Shown: positions 1-12,549 of the stretch, piece after piece
Position numbering within the stretch: the stretch's first letter is position 1
Layout of the letters: each line of letters opens with the position of its first letter
Assembly (NCBI GenBank): GCA_921293015.1
Contig: OV121088.1
Location: 3,968,001 to 4,032,000, forward strand
Direction of reading: 5' to 3'
Source: Phorcus lineatus
Taxonomy: Eukaryota > Mollusca > Gastropoda > Trochida > Trochidae
Length of the DNA: 64,000 nucleotides
Translations under genes and position numbers: made by a program
Notes under the pieces: generated by a model
The model's database searches: none
What the model saw: only the letters and a program-made list of their open reading frames with translations
Told to the model about the DNA's origin: nothing

Positions 1-962
1 AAAACATAAAGAAAAAAAAACAAAAAAAACAATCAATAGGCTGAGATCGGTGTATTGAATACCATGTCTATTAAGCTATACTGTGAGTGGTTTTGGCCTT
101 GTAATAAAGGTTTTTTAAATTTGTCAAATAAGTAGTCGCAGGTCTTTTCAGAAACTGATTCGGGTATTTGACATATAATTTGACTTACATACCTAGTGTT
201 TTGTCATATTTTTTGAAAACGGTGTTTAGATTGAAGATGATGCGATATACTTTTTTTTATCGAACATATCATAATGGATTTTTATTTGATTCCCGAAATT
301 CAGAAAAAAAAGGTTTTACTACAAAACTTACCTACATTGCTCTTAATTGTGCACCACATTCCTGATGTTCATAATTTTTTGTTACACATGGCGTTTTTCA
401 ATAGGTGACACACCAATTGCCCATTACTTGTGTTCACTAACCAGTCATTTAAAACAAATAAAGTTGTTTTTTTTAACTTCAGCTTGCAGTCATGTGATGA
501 GGTCAAGAAATGCCAACGTAGATATTGTCCTGTCTATTAGCCTGGTGTGGATGTATTGAATTGACCATACTCAGATTTTGTCTTGATTAAGAAGTTGATG
601 GCTCAATAGGTTTATCCTTTCTTCATGGTCAGCTAAATTAATATATTTCAGGACTCATGTATGATTTCATATTGAACTTTTGTAAGGTTTTGTATGAATG
701 ACTTGTATGCAATATTTCATCTGGACAATGTGCTTTTGTGGAAGGATCGGATAGGCAAACATCCTGTACACGAGATAGTCATGATATTAAAATGTTAAAG
801 TGTTTCATCAACGTGACAGTAAATGTATACCATGCAATTAATTTTGAATCTTTTGTCCAAAGAATTTGAAATTAACTTGCATTCATGGGTATGGTCATCA
901 GTGTGTTAATAAGTCCTTAAGCAATACATTAAATCTTAACATGTTCTCTTTTACGCTTGTAG

Positions 963-1044
963 TTCGAGCTATCCAGATAGCACATACCTGAAGAGACTCC
1001 AAGGAAAGCTTCATGAACTCGGCGTAACTAAAGATGACATCTAG
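963..1044 (+). CDS. Terminal coding exon of an upstream Deltex-domain (DTC) gene
   Basis: A 3' splice site (GCTTGTAG) is followed by one base and 27 in-frame codons ending in TAG. The peptide contains YPDSTYLKRLQ and ELGVTKDDI. This matches the end of Deltex C-terminal domains, where a YPD-x-x-YL helix is followed by a leucine-rich helix and a G-V turn. It is clearly related to the exons at 36486, 49320 and 59884 (-) and uses the same splice phase (one base before the first full codon). It lies 8.3 kb upstream of the TRIM exon at 9334, in the same orientation, so it should close a separate gene whose body is outside the window. Function inferred: the last part of an E3 ubiquitin ligase DTC domain. 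It could be an orphan duplicate exon rather than part of an expressed gene. Confidence 0.72.
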
Positions 1045-3600
1045 ATATCCATCTACAACACAAGGGATTATCAGCCTGAAGATGCCGTACATACTATACT
1101 CAACAGCAAAATCTACAATCCATAATGAATTAGAATGATCTCAAACAATCATAGGAACAGATCTTTGACTTGACAATGTTTAAACCTTTTGGGATATCTT
1201 ACAGCAATATAATTTAAAGCTAATTGGATGCAGTGCTTACATTGACTGGACTGATTAAGAGATCCTCATTTAACGCCAGAGATCATTCTTTATATGAATA
1301 TGTGCACTATATAATATCCTTATTATTAATGCTAACCATTGCGATCCGAACAAAGTGAGGCCTCCACTCGACAAACAGAATACTGAAGATCGAGAGAATC
1401 TATGGTTTAACTTTATTTTTGTATAATATTGTTATTTGTATTATATTGTTATTTATTGCATTTATGTATATTTATTTATTTATGGCGAGTGACACTTACA
1501 TGTACGTAAAATACTTTCTCTGTCTTTACTTAAAACAATAAACAAATAGAATCCCAACAGCACGAGGGCTAACATTGTTTTCAAACTTCGCAGCATCTTT
1601 GAAGATTGTTTACTGATTGTCCTTTCCCAACTACTAAATGACCATCAAGCATCAAAACCTATTTCCACAAAAAAGGCCATGAAACCTGATATTTTGCTTA
1701 CGTGAACCAAGGACCAAATTGAGCGTTACACAACGTATATGATATACCATGTTATATACCATGTTAGACTTGACGCCATTTACGCTTACCCTTGGAGGTT
1801 TTGGAAATGTTAGCCCTTTGGGTACATTTGATGATCTTATTTTGCACTAGGCCCCACTCTAACATCGTATCTTGTGGTTAGTATTATTGTTCAGTGATCA
1901 TCACAGTCATGATTTCAAGAAATATTGTTACTTTTATGTCAGTAGCCGAGGCTTCTATTCGACTCAATATCATATTTTGTTTTTTCGGGCGTCTGATTGA
2001 CGATTTGCTAAGTCTTGGATACATTTCAACGATGTTATTTAACCCTTGGATTTCCTCTTAGATGGTGCACAAAGGTTAGATAGTACTGTAATTTTAGGTT
2101 GATGTCAGTCATTTTGTGTAAGAATTGCCATACTTATTTCCTTAAGTGACCAAGTGATTCGGTGTATGATTCGCGGTGCATCTATTTTCAATTACTGACA
2201 ATAGGTTACGAGTTAACCCCTGGACATATCGTGATATTCTCATCCCTTTGATGAGATGTATTTTTGTTTCCAGGGTAAAGTTGATGTAGTGACGTAAACC
2301 TAGCTTCATCTTGAATAGTAAATATCCCAGCCCAGGGTGTAAATTTCCGAGCAACAAGTTGTCACAAGTCACCAAAGAAAAAAGTATGATTAGATATTAT
2401 GATAAATTTTAATACAAGGTAAATGTAAGTTTCAATGGATATTATCGATTTATCTATAATTATTTTAACAATATTTTTTAAATGCATGTAGTAGCGTGCA
2501 AATTTAGTTTCATGTACCGTGAAAGTCAATGAAACATCGACATTTTCACTTAGGCTAGGTCTTTCCCGTGACTCCTTTCAAGTTTTGTGTAAAAAGAAAC
2601 ATTTTCATTCAAAAAATGATACACAAAATAATTCCTTACAGATAAAATAACACTCCGTCGTTAAAAAAAACTAATGTGACCAATAAAGGCAGCATCATAA
2701 ACGGGAAAATGTAAAAACGTTAATAACGTAAACAAAAACTTGACCGTTTCTGTCATGAGATTTTCCCCAAGTAACTTCTTCTTTATTAAGAAACATTCGT
2801 CACGTGGGGTAAGAATTGACCAATCAGCGACCAGATACTCCATCGGGAGTTTCCCTCGATTACCAACAATAGGATGGATGTTTTCTAAAATTCGTGTTTA
2901 AAATTACCTGTTGGGTCACACTTCATAATACTCCCTACCGTGAATTTTTTATTTAAGAATTCATTAAACATTTTCTGTGTCACTTTCATTTTATGAAAGA
3001 AAGACGACAAAAAAACCCATGAACTGCTCATAATCCGTCCCTACCCCTTCTCTGTGTAAACAATCAGAATGGATAGAAAGAGTTTTCCAAAATGATAAAA
3101 CATTACCGGTCATAATAGTCTATAACCAACCCCCGTGGTGACCGTGTTATCTTTCTTTTGGGATATTTATTTAGCTGAATACTTGCTTCACGGGTGTCCA
3201 AGTACAAGTAGGTTATTTCATACTGATCTTTATTACTTACGATTCAACTAATTTTGAATAAACAATTGCTGTGCCACTTCTTGTGATAATGAAGTGTTGA
3301 CAGTCAGCTTTCAAGGTAACTAACGCATTGTTTAATTGAGACTTATATGATGTTGGTTAAACGATGAATGATCAAAGTGTAAAACGTGTTAAAGTGTTTG
3401 TTGTAAACATTTGCAAACACCAGCAAATTAGAAAAAATATTAATGAAAATACGGACTGACAACGAAAAGAATGTAATTTTACTGGTACAAAAAGAAAGGG
3501 GGGTATTATTTGCACTTTGGGAAGAAAACATACTTTGGAACGAGATAACCAACGCTTTAATCAACAGTGAGCCGTGTCACACTGTCAGTGTTCGTGGTAG
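1045..3600. other. Intergenic DNA without a recognisable gene
   Basis: This is AT-rich sequence between the upstream DTC terminal exon and the minisatellite at 3601. The open frames are short (under 80 codons), lack codon structure and match no family I know. No RNA gene or intact transposon was seen. Confidence 0.5.
1537..1542 (+). terminator. Possible polyadenylation signal of the upstream DTC gene
   Basis: This is an AATAAA hexamer about 490 bases after the stop codon of the exon at 963-1044. It is the first canonical signal I noticed downstream. In AT-rich DNA such hexamers are common by chance. Confidence 0.25.
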
Positions 3601-3680
3601 TGTTGTGTTATCAGAGACGGTGTTGTGTTATCAGAGACAGTGTTGTGTTATCAGAGACAGTGTTGTGTTATCAGAGACAG
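3601..3680. repeat. 20-bp minisatellite, four units
   Basis: Four head-to-tail copies of a 20-base unit (TGTTGTGTTATCAGAGACAG) are visible. One copy differs by a single G for A, and a fifth, degenerate unit follows. The 111-codon open frame crossing it at 3443-3778 is a by-product of the repeat, because 20-bp periodicity shifts frame at each unit. Confidence 0.95.
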
Positions 3681-4165
3681 TGATGTGTTTATTGCAGACT
3701 AACATCATTCCTTTACTTATGGTGATATGTTGGTTAAAGTTTTTCTTCAAGTCATATTACATAATGAATAAACACTAAAGAGATTTGTATAAAGTAAATT
3801 GACATTATTATAAGAGACATTCATTAGTTATTGTGGTTATGTACAGATGTATAGATGTATGTATAGATATAGCTGCATACCATAAGTTTGTTCACATACC
3901 TGCATATCCTAATGCAAATATCATGTTATTTGGCATGTGTTTTTGTTTTAAACATATTTTATTCATGAAAAGAATACAGTTCATGACAGGATTGGCCAAC
4001 AAGCAGCGGGGTGCTTATTTTAAGGCCGCTACAAAGAATGACATGTGAAATTATACAGAAATGAATGAACAATTGCTAATGACGCATGTAATCATATCAA
4101 ACTCAACAAGTCGTGGTTATGCATGAAAATAATTGTTGGTATGGCAGTCAAAATCAACAGAGTGC

Positions 4166-5111
4166 TTATGGAATGTTAAATCGATCAGATTGCCTAATGA
4201 AATGATGAACTGACTTCAACAATTTATCGAGATCGTTGCAATTGAGTGATGTACATCCCCTTAATACCGTGTTGATAGTAAATCCTTTCAAATAGAAGAA
4301 TGATTGCTGTCTTAATTCGGTGAACTTATTGCAAGTGAAAAAAAAATGTACTGCGTTTTCAAGAGGATGACCACAATCACAGGAGGGGCTGTCAACAATA
4401 TGTCTTTCAAACTTATCAGCATTCAAATCACTACAGTGGATTCTGAGGCGAGAGTGGATAACCTGACAAGTTCTTGAACCGTGGTTGAGGTTAAAGAAAA
4501 TAGTTTTATTATTAGGTCCGCAGACTGAATTTTAAAAGCCAGATAACGAATCGATATTTTGAATGTCGGGAATTCCACAGTTTTATTGTATCTTGTAGAA
4601 AAGACTTGGCATATGTCGCCTTTCTGCATTGTACTGTTCGCACAGATGAATTATCTCTGAGATTGTAATCATTTGTACTGGGTATTCTAGGAAGGAGGTT
4701 GCAAAGATATTGAGGTGCTAGGTTATTCTTCATCTTATAAAAACGTGTTAGTTTAGAAATATATCTTCGTTCAGATAGTGGTTTTTGATTAGTTTCTTCA
4801 AATAATAGGTTATGGCTTGTACCGCGAACTGCTCCACATATTGATCTTAAAGCGTCTAAATTCAATTTTTCCAATAAACTGCATTGTTCCTGGGTACAAC
4901 TGTCCCAAATGTGATCGCAATAATCAAAAATTGGTAAGATGAAGGACTTATAAATAATTTCCAAACTTTTCCGCGATAAACGATATTTCAGGCTTCCTAA
5001 GCAATTTATCAGAGGGCTAGCTTTCTTGATTTGGCATGTCTTTGAGACATCGTAGTATTGTAAAAAAGAAACGATTAATTGTGAATTTTCAATACAAAAG
5101 AGAAAAACCAT
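4166..5111 (-). pseudogene. 5'-truncated, frameshifted LINE reverse transcriptase (C-terminal part)
   Basis: On the - strand an open frame of 199 codons (5111-4512) resembles the region after the RT core in Jockey/CR1-like non-LTR elements. Landmarks are SFILPIFDYCDHIWD, LEKLNLDALRSICGAVRG and a later LAPQYLCNLLP. Reading continues after frameshifts through 4629-4423 to 4426-4166. That last stretch holds a C-x-C-G-x-x-L...H-x4-C zinc-knuckle-like end (CDCGHPLENAVHFFFTC). The catalytic palm with its FADD box is missing upstream, so the copy is 5'-truncated and dead. The same protein family occurs at 33480-35040 (-) and 44660-46540 (+). Confidence 0.85.
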
Positions 5112-5540
5112 TGCACCCTAACACAATCATATGCCATCGTATATAGTTAACCGTAATAGCTTTTGGCAGGTCCCTGAAGTGACAAGGGGTCAAAATGTCG
5201 AAAACAGTCATTTTTTTTTTTTTTTCAATTTAATCCTTTGTAAGTGTCCAACACATTAAAACACAGGTCATACTTGTTTATTTGCATTAAGTCAATATGC
5301 TTTTGCTGAGTTTTTCCTCAGAGAGTAGTTATGGAATATTTTAATAGAAAGTTAAGGAAATCGGAATTTCGAAAAATATGACCCCTTCTGTCTATTTGAT
5401 CATGCCAAAATTCGAATTTTTGAACGAGGGACAATCTCACACTACATTAAAGAATGACTATTTTACACCTTGACAAAGAAAGATGTTTTGACGGTTCTGC
5501 TGAAGTTATTTTATTGACGTCCAAACCAAACCCAAATTAC
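5040..5540 (-). repeat. Dispersed repeat joined to the LINE fragment (copy 1)
   Basis: Read on the - strand this stretch closely matches 15502-15930 on the + strand. Shared landmarks are TTTGGGTTTGGTTTG, AATTCGAATTTTGGCATGAT and CTTCTCTTTTGTATTGAAAATTC (similar, not identical). A third, shorter relative sits at 40550-40790. In this copy it runs directly into the RT frame at 5111, so it may be upstream sequence of that retroelement. Alternatively it may be a separate repeat fused by insertion. Confidence 0.75.
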
Positions 5541-6860
5541 ATGACATTTGCACTAAGATACAGTAGTCAGTGAACAAACTCTTGATATGCAGCATTATAT
5601 GTTGCAAATGTAGTTGATTATTCCGGGTTACATTGTTATAGATGACATTTTAAAAAATAATGATAAATAATTAACAGATAAATGCTATGTTCAATATATT
5701 TAATAAAGTCAGTTTCTCCTCCTAATAAAAAAGGCTGACATGTCAATTTATCTTGTAATTCACAGACCACATTTGCATCAACTTTAAGAAGATATATCAT
5801 GAAAACAATTAAAGGCATTTCTGTCAGGATTTAAGTGTTCACAATGTTGTACGAAAACCATAGTCGTGAGTATGATTATTGTATATATTGCTTATTGTAA
5901 TTATTGTTATTGTTTCAAAACGTATGGGTTGTTTTGCAAAGTTATTACAGGAAAGTTTGCATAGACGTAGACATAGAATATGAGCCTACATTTATCAATG
6001 TATCAAACAAGTGAGCAAAGTCCTAAATTTGCGACAGTAGACTCTGCTGATGGTCTGTTATCTAGCCCCTGTACAATATGAGCAAATTATTTTTGTGTAC
6101 GTTCAAGTGCATCGGCTTGCTGACCTCCAATGTACGGTAAGTTTCACAGCCGTTGTTAGAATCATATCATTACACATGTAAATGGATGGAGTTGAGAAGC
6201 ATTTAGTCCTACACATCTGATGGAATTGACATTCTGCTTTCTGATATTGATTTTGATAGAAAGTACTTTGAAGATAGAATGACACATCATTTTGTAGTCG
6301 ATGAAGACTTACCTTATCACACAGGCAGTATTTGAATTTGTTTAAAAGGGAGTAAGTCCAACGAAATCAAACATGGTAAGTGGTCTGAAAACTATAAGGA
6401 GATTGTCAATAAGAAATTATTATTATTAAGTATCAATTATTATGACATCATTGATATGACAGCTCATGCATTAGAAAGTAGTTTATAGTCAAGTATGCTT
6501 TGAAAACACATGTCATTTGAAATATACATATAACCTGATAAGCCTGAAGTATTATGAGATATCTTTTTGATAACACAATTTAGAGGCCTTTATCTCTTTG
6601 TGATAAAAGCGACTTATCAGAGTTGACATCACCAAGGGTAATGGTTATTTCAGACAAGTACTCATACACGTCAAGTGATTCATTTAAAACATTGTGTCAC
6701 ACATTGGTTGAAGGTAAGCGACAATCATTTACATAATTATTACAATATCTGTGCCTGATAAGTTCAACAGCTGTTGTATATTCAGAGTTCGTTGTAAGAA
6801 TCCTTCCTCAAAGTAGGGTTCAAACGTATAAAGTTTGATATAATATTTTAAGTTGCAACG
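5541..6860. other. Intergenic DNA without a recognisable gene
   Basis: This is AT-rich sequence with only short, featureless open frames. I found no transposon core, RNA gene or exon-like reading frame. Confidence 0.45.
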
Positions 6861-6880
6861 AAAGAACAAAAATAAGGGCT

Positions 6881-7065
6881 ATATAAGCTAACTGTAGCAA
6901 GAGCGCAGCGCAGACATGGGAAAACGGCAGTTCGCTTTGCAAACTCTACTGCACTTACAAGCTCCTTGCACCGAATATCTGGTGTTTGAAGGACGCCATT
7001 TTTACCGGGAAGATGGCTGCGCCCGTGTCAAGCGAAAGGCGCAATTTCTGATTCACGTCTCAAAA
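6881..7065 (+). promoter_or_regulatory. Candidate promoter / 5' exon region for the TRIM-Deltex gene
   Basis: A TATA-like GCTATATAAGC is followed by a locally GC-richer stretch. About 120 bases downstream is an AAGATGGCTGCG block that resembles the YY1-type AAGATGGC motif often found just after transcription starts. It lies 2.3 kb upstream of the first coding exon, which opens directly behind a 3' splice site and so needs an upstream untranslated exon. No clear GT donor was identified, so the link to the gene is only inferred. Confidence 0.25.
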
Positions 7066-8390
7066 TAACCAATCAACCAAAACGTTTCATAATTTGTGAA
7101 AACGATTTTTGATACTCAATCTATTATAAGAAAAAAAACTAATTCGCACTGGAATATTCCTTTAAAGTAAAAACTAATTTACCTTGCTGTTTGTTCATTA
7201 CATACATTTTGTTGTCGATTGTATCAAACCTAATAAAGTAAAAATCTCCCCGTTATTAAATTTCTTAAGAAATGTTCATCATGAAAACAGTCGCTTTAAA
7301 AAGATAGTCATTAACACAGTTGATTCCTTTAATGTACAGCTAAGAACTTGTACCGCTCATCTTACCACATGAATGCCATATTGTTTGGTCGAGGTCTTCT
7401 AGTGATGGGATACTATTTACAAATCCAACCAGGGTAACAGTTAGTCTAAAAATACGAGTTTATTTTCTGACGGATCATTTCGTTTTTAAAAAGAATTAAA
7501 ACGAGTTGTAAAAGGCTTGTAGATTAGATTGACCAATGTTATAGATTTACATAGACTAATATTCCCTAATACTGAATTTTAAAGAAACAGCAATTCTGTC
7601 TTTGTGGTTGAAAAAGAGACATTTTCAGATGACTAAAGTAAAACACTCACCAATTATCCATACAATACGGCATGGAATAAGGTATGACAGTGAAGTGGAT
7701 ACATGAGCTAGACTTATTTAAGGCTAGCCCGAAATTACTCTATTTGAAAAAGCAAATGCTAATGAATGATAGATGATCGCGTGGTTCATATTGTTTGGAT
7801 TTAAAATTGATATCGATAATAGTACAGATAATGACAATGGTATAAAGGGCAATGGCACTATGATGGTGACGATGGGTAGACATTCTTATTCCGTTGTCCA
7901 TTTTCTTTGCACAGCTATGACATGCCATCGTGGCAATTATTCATATCGTCTTTGTATTGCCCCATTTGACAATTGATTACAAAATACACTCCTAATATCT
8001 TCACTGTGAAAATCCTCAAATGTTCATACAGAGAAAATATCAAGACGACATGATGGCCACGTTCATACGAATGAATAGATATAAAATAGATTGCGCCCAA
8101 AAATACAGAAATTTATTAGTTAGTATCATTTAGTGAGTATTACTCAACCGTGATGTGATCACTCATTAGATAACAATGAGTTGGCAACCCACATGTGTGA
8201 TTCCATCTCATGCTAACACAACACATGACATCGTCCATTCACGTGACATGTATGTTAGAAAATGGCCACTTTCAAATTTTTCATTCTCAACGAGACGCGA
8301 ATATCCAAAAATATAAAATATCCCAAATGTCAATTATCACTCTCATATATCTGAAAACCAGCACTAGTCACGCAGTCTTTTGATCACTCG

Positions 8391-8697
8391 TCAAACTTCT
8401 GTGCAGTTGCAAGTTGTTTTACGTCCTCCCCTCTGCCGGCTGTTCCACGCCATACAGCCTGACCCTTCCATCACCTGTTCCACCCGACCTGTCGCTTCCC
8501 CCTCAACAAACAGACAATCTGAACATGACACCTTGCAACTGCCGTTCATTAGTTCAATCTTTGCGGTTCCTATCAACTATTTTGTTATTCATGTAAATTT
8601 TTATCAATCATCCTCAGCTGCTGACACTCTACGTTCCGCCAACTTTTTAAAACTGACTGATATGGAAAGAGGTCGCAAGAGGTGCACAATGGCTTGA
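8391..8697. other. Locally GC-rich patch, unexplained
   Basis: This stretch is clearly richer in C on the + strand than its AT-rich surroundings, and overlapping open frames occur on both strands (105 codons +, 61 codons -). None gives a recognisable protein. It could be a 5' exon, a regulatory element or part of an old insertion. Confidence 0.3.
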
Positions 8698-9333
8698 CAG
8701 TTTTGTTTGCTTGTTCGCATTTTTTATATCAATAAATTTCTTAAAAATGAAATACTTCAAAATCAAAAATGATTATTGTTACATGTTTTTCTTCTGTGTT
8801 TTGTTATATTAATCGATATACTTACGCCGGTTCTGCGATCAGCTGATAGTTGTTTTGATGATTAATTTATAAAAAAAATATTGATACGTGGGGATGAGTA
8901 AAATATAAAATACTAAACTCATGATAATGTTTAGAAATAACGACTTCTTCTCAAAATTAATAACACCGTTTATATAACTTGATATATTTGACTCGAACAA
9001 AATAATCTGTGGTCTTTAATTACAGAGTGAGACCTCTGTTTCATTTATTAGCCCTGTCAAAACCATTCAAAGGCAATGTTCTTTACACCCTTGATCTACA
9101 GTCATATTGTTTTGCTAATCGATATCGGTGAATATTTATGTATCCTATCATCGTCAATTCATCTATGAGAGGAAAATATTTTTTGATGACTTGGCGTGAC
9201 GCAAACTTAAAAAATATGATGACATTATATAATACATAAAACTTTAAGCAAACACCATAAGTATTTTTGTTAAAATCGTGAAAAAATAATACTTGATCGA
9301 TAGCACTACTACATTTCTATTTGCAGATAAACA

Positions 9334-10444
9334 ATGTCTGAACCTACAGACAAATGGGTCACAAACTTGAAGGACGCCTTCTTGGAGTGTCCAGTCTGCT
9401 TTGATTCATTCAATCTGAAAGACAGACGTCCACGTCTTTTACACGAATGCCTCCACGCCTTCTGTACAGGCTGCTTGGACAAATTGATACAGAAGGAAGG
9501 TGGGGGACAGCTCACTTGCCCTATTTGCAGACATGTTGCAAAGGTCAAAGGAAAGGGCACTTCTTTTCCTGCAGATCCTGTCCGTAGCAAGTTGGTGGAC
9601 TTCGTAAAGATGAGGAAGGAGAAGAAGGCAATGTGCAGTGAATGTCCAGATGGACATGAAGCAGATTCCCGGTGCCAAGAATGTTCACTTTTCTTATGCA
9701 AAGATTGCAGATATGTCCACAAGCGACACAAGATGACCAGGAATCACTCAATCCTGGACTTGGAGCAGGTCCTTGAGCAGCCCCTGAAGCAGCTTTCAAC
9801 TCCTCACTTCTGTACCAAGCACCCTGACCACAAGCTGGAATTCTTCTGCTCCACTGACGAGTCCCTGTGTTGTTTGTCATGTACAGTGCTGGATCACCAG
9901 GGCCACAAATTTGAGAAGATTGAAGAGGCATTGATACCACGGCGACGAGACCTTGATACCAGACTACAAGAAACTAAGACACATGCTCTTTCTCTTCGTC
10001 ATCAACAACAGAGAGTTGAAACAAACAAGGCTGCTATTCTACAGGATGAGATGGCAATGACTTCAGAAATTCAAAAGGAATTTTCCAAACTTGAGAGACA
10101 GATGCAAATAAAAAAGCAATCCTTCCTGAAAGAAGTTGAGCAAAACAGCCAAGAGAAAGTCGCGTTTTGTGATAAGAACCTTCAAGCCATTGATGAAAGT
10201 CTTGCTACATTAGAGTCAACACAAAGTTACATCGCCCAGGCAAATGAGAATTCAGATGCAGTGGAGATGCTACAGATGCTGCCTGCACTGAAACAGAGTC
10301 TGGCTGGATTGTCTCACTCCAGTTCTGGTGCTGCTGAGCAAACACCTCGGGTTGTGTTTGATCCATGCTTTGTATCAACAGCTGAGAAAATGATTCCTCA
10401 GATTGGTCAGCTGCAAGTCCAGAGTAGAGCCGATCACCCATTCG
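9334..10444 (+). CDS. TRIM-Deltex ubiquitin ligase, exon 1 (RING, B-boxes, coiled coil)
   Basis: This is the first coding exon, read directly behind a 3' splice site (TATTTGCAG) with the ATG eight bases later. A C3HC4 RING spans residues 19-65: C19, C22, C39, H41, C44, C47, C62 and C65 are all present. A B-box-1-like zinc domain spans 101-138 (C101, C104, H108, C114, C117, C122, C125, H129, H132, H138), and a B-box 2 spans about 160-191 (C160, H163, C172, C179/C180, C183, H188, H191). A charged, Gln/Glu-rich coiled coil spans about 200-320. This is the tripartite motif of TRIM E3 ligases. Unspliced, the frame ends at 372 codons. I place a donor at GTTTGT (10445), because phase 1 then joins exactly to the exon at 11157 and leads to a DTC domain. 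The catalytic role (E2 binding by RING) is known for the family; the substrate is unknown. Confidence 0.93.
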
Positions 10445-11156
10445 GTTTGTAGATGGGCTTTTTGTAATATATATTTCAAAAACTATTTTAGCGGAAAGTC
10501 AAGTTAGTATTGTGCATTATATGAGTAAACGTTGTGTGTTATGTGTCTAATAACATTGAGCATGATCATAAGCATGACACATTTCTTTTTAACATCAATA
10601 CGTTTCTTCATAAGAGATATCTGTCTTCAGTGGTTAAGCTATTAAAACATTCAACTGTATTTTACTGTGAGATAAGTATGATGCTTATCATTATTCTTCA
10701 TGTAGCATCTTGTGCACCTGATAATGATCCTGTAACTTAAATCATATCGTGCAAACAAGCCCTATTTATTGCATTGCTTTTTCAACAGTAATGAATACTA
10801 ATATTGTTGAAGATGAAGCTTATGCCAGAATCTTCGTTTTTTACGCCTGTTGTGTTGACATCCAATCATTCAGAGTGTGTAAGCATGACAAGATACTTTT
10901 AATGTTTATCCTTTGTAACCTATATCATAAAATGATAGACAGTGTAATTCATATATGATTTTAAGTTTGGCAACATAAACATTGTTAATCGTTAACATTT
11001 TAATTTGATGCCATTTCATAATATACGTGTTTCAAGAACCGCCCTGCCACTTTGACAAAGTGATATTTTATTCTGCAATTATCAAGAAATTTTAATTATT
11101 ATGTTAATTCGACCCCGTTGTTTCTTATAAACTGTAATGACTGTAATGTTCTGCAG

Positions 11157-11310
11157 GTGCCCGTGAGTACAGGGACTGTGTAGAGCAGGTGATGTCAGTG
11201 TGTCTTGACTCGAGAGATGGGACGGAGTTGAAGAAGAGGATCAACCAGTTAGTGGGCCAGCTGGAGCAGCAGGCGGAGCTTGGTTCAACACAGAAGGAAT
11301 CACAAGCAGA
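11157..11310 (+). CDS. TRIM-Deltex gene, exon 2 (linker)
   Basis: A 154-base exon lies between TTCTGCAG and a GTAATT donor. Frame and phase fit both neighbours: two bases complete a Gly codon started in exon 1, and the last two bases (GA) are completed by G from exon 3. The peptide is charged and probably helical (AREYRDCVEQVMSV..., LKKRINQLVGQLEQQ), ending in a Gln/Ser-rich spacer. Codons look like those of exon 1, with higher GC than the flanks. No named domain was recognised. It links the coiled coil to the DTC domain. If the GTAATT donor is skipped, a TAA follows at once, giving a protein without DTC. Confidence 0.8.
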
Positions 11311-11954
11311 GTAATTGTTTTTATTAAGTATTTATTTTTGGTTATTTGATCTTTTTGCCTTTTATTAGTTGTGTGACATAATATGACATTCTAGCAAAAC
11401 AATAGTCTGTGTGACTTGAGAAAAGACCAAAATTTATAAACTTTCAGTGATTAACTGATTGCTTATGATTGAGATGCACAGAAGTAAAAGAACTTTGCTT
11501 ATAAGCTAATACAAAAGATTGGTACAGAATGAAACTAGCTTTACCTTTTTCAAGAGGTAGCTACATCGCGCTGTGAAAAGTGAAAAACTTTATATCATTA
11601 TTTTATGAAAAGCTGTTACAAACCCTCTTTTTGTTCATTATGTTTTTCACTTGGATTGATTTCAATTCAGTTTGGTAATGCGTAAATTTATTAAGATGTG
11701 TTATATGAAAATTTTAAATACTCCGGTAATATTTTGTGTGTTGACCTTGAAATGATATGTACTAAATAATAAATTTTAACATTGTGTAATATAGACAATA
11801 AATTCTTTCATTGATAATTCGAAATTAAGGCATGAATATGCATACGTATTTAATGTTATAACATGATAATTCAGAAGAGAAGATATGATCTCAAAGTTAA
11901 AAACTTCTATGAATTTTGAATCATATTTAAAATCTTAAAGTTCTTGTTCTTTTC

Positions 11955-12050
11955 AAGAGATCCATTGTGAGATTTGAACCCAGTCCTTAAGTGTCAGGCG
12001 TGAACCTTCAGAATTTACTGTACCAGCACCCACTCTGCCAAATAGTCCTT
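11955..12050 (-). repeat. tRNA-derived SINE head or decayed tRNA
   Basis: On the - strand an A-box-like TGGCAGAGTGG (12040-12030) is followed about 50 bases later by a B-box-like GGTTCAAATC (11980-11971). That spacing is usual for class II (Ser/Leu-like) tRNAs or SINE heads. The arms do not form a clean cloverleaf by eye, so it is more likely a SINE relic than a working tRNA. It lies in intron 2 of the TRIM-Deltex gene. Confidence 0.5.
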
Positions 12051-12247
12051 AAGAGTTTGAATTGAAAATAGCTTGTTGGTTTTTAATTTGACCATTAATT
12101 TCAAGTTCGAAGATTATCTAAACTAATTTGTCATTCTCCGGGGATATTGTTTTACCATTTGACACTTCCTGTAACGCGTGATGTTCAACAACAAATCTAT
12201 GCCACTTACCATTCCAGTAGTCAGATTAAATGGTCTTGTATAAGCAG

Positions 12248-12401
12248 GTCACAGACCAGTCACAAACCAAAACCTGTGAAGACAAGAGACAGAATACCTG
12301 GTGAAATGACATCAAGAGTAATGGAGGGAAGTTGTGCAGGATATGGAGACGTCAACAGTATTGAGATACGCTATCACATCCCTGCAGGTTACACTTCCTG
12401 G
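12248..12401 (+). CDS. TRIM-Deltex gene, exon 3 (start of DTC domain)
   Basis: This 154-base exon lies between ATAAGCAG and GTAGGT. One base completes the Glu codon of exon 2 and it ends in phase 0. After a Lys/Pro-rich linker it encodes IPGEMTSRVMEGSC, then GYGDVNSIEIRYHIPAG. This matches the opening of Deltex C-terminal domains: P-x-G-x-M near the start, then a GY-x-D-x-x-x-I-x-I-x-Y-x-I-x-x-G strand pair. In the family the DTC domain binds NAD+ and nucleic acid and, with the RING, steers ubiquitin onto ADP-ribose. Here the RING comes from a TRIM module far upstream, not adjacent as in DTX proteins. The DTC domain starts at about residue 438 of the spliced product. Confidence 0.85.
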
Positions 12402-12549
12402 GTAGGTGTTTAATTTCTCAGCATTAATTATGTCTTCCCTTTGTCTCATCAAGAAAAATAATGTTTTAACATCATATCCCGAACAAATGAATGAACTGGT
12501 TATAATTAGTTTGTCACGGACAAGTCTATCAATGAATGAAGAAAGATTT

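Noticed and set aside
3443..3778. 111-codon open frame on the + strand
   Set aside because: It is produced by the 20-bp minisatellite and AT-rich flanks; no protein-like composition.
9309..9940. Three open frames of 79-140 codons on the - strand
   Set aside because: They are shadows of the TRIM coding exon on the + strand; the + frame has the zinc-finger signatures.
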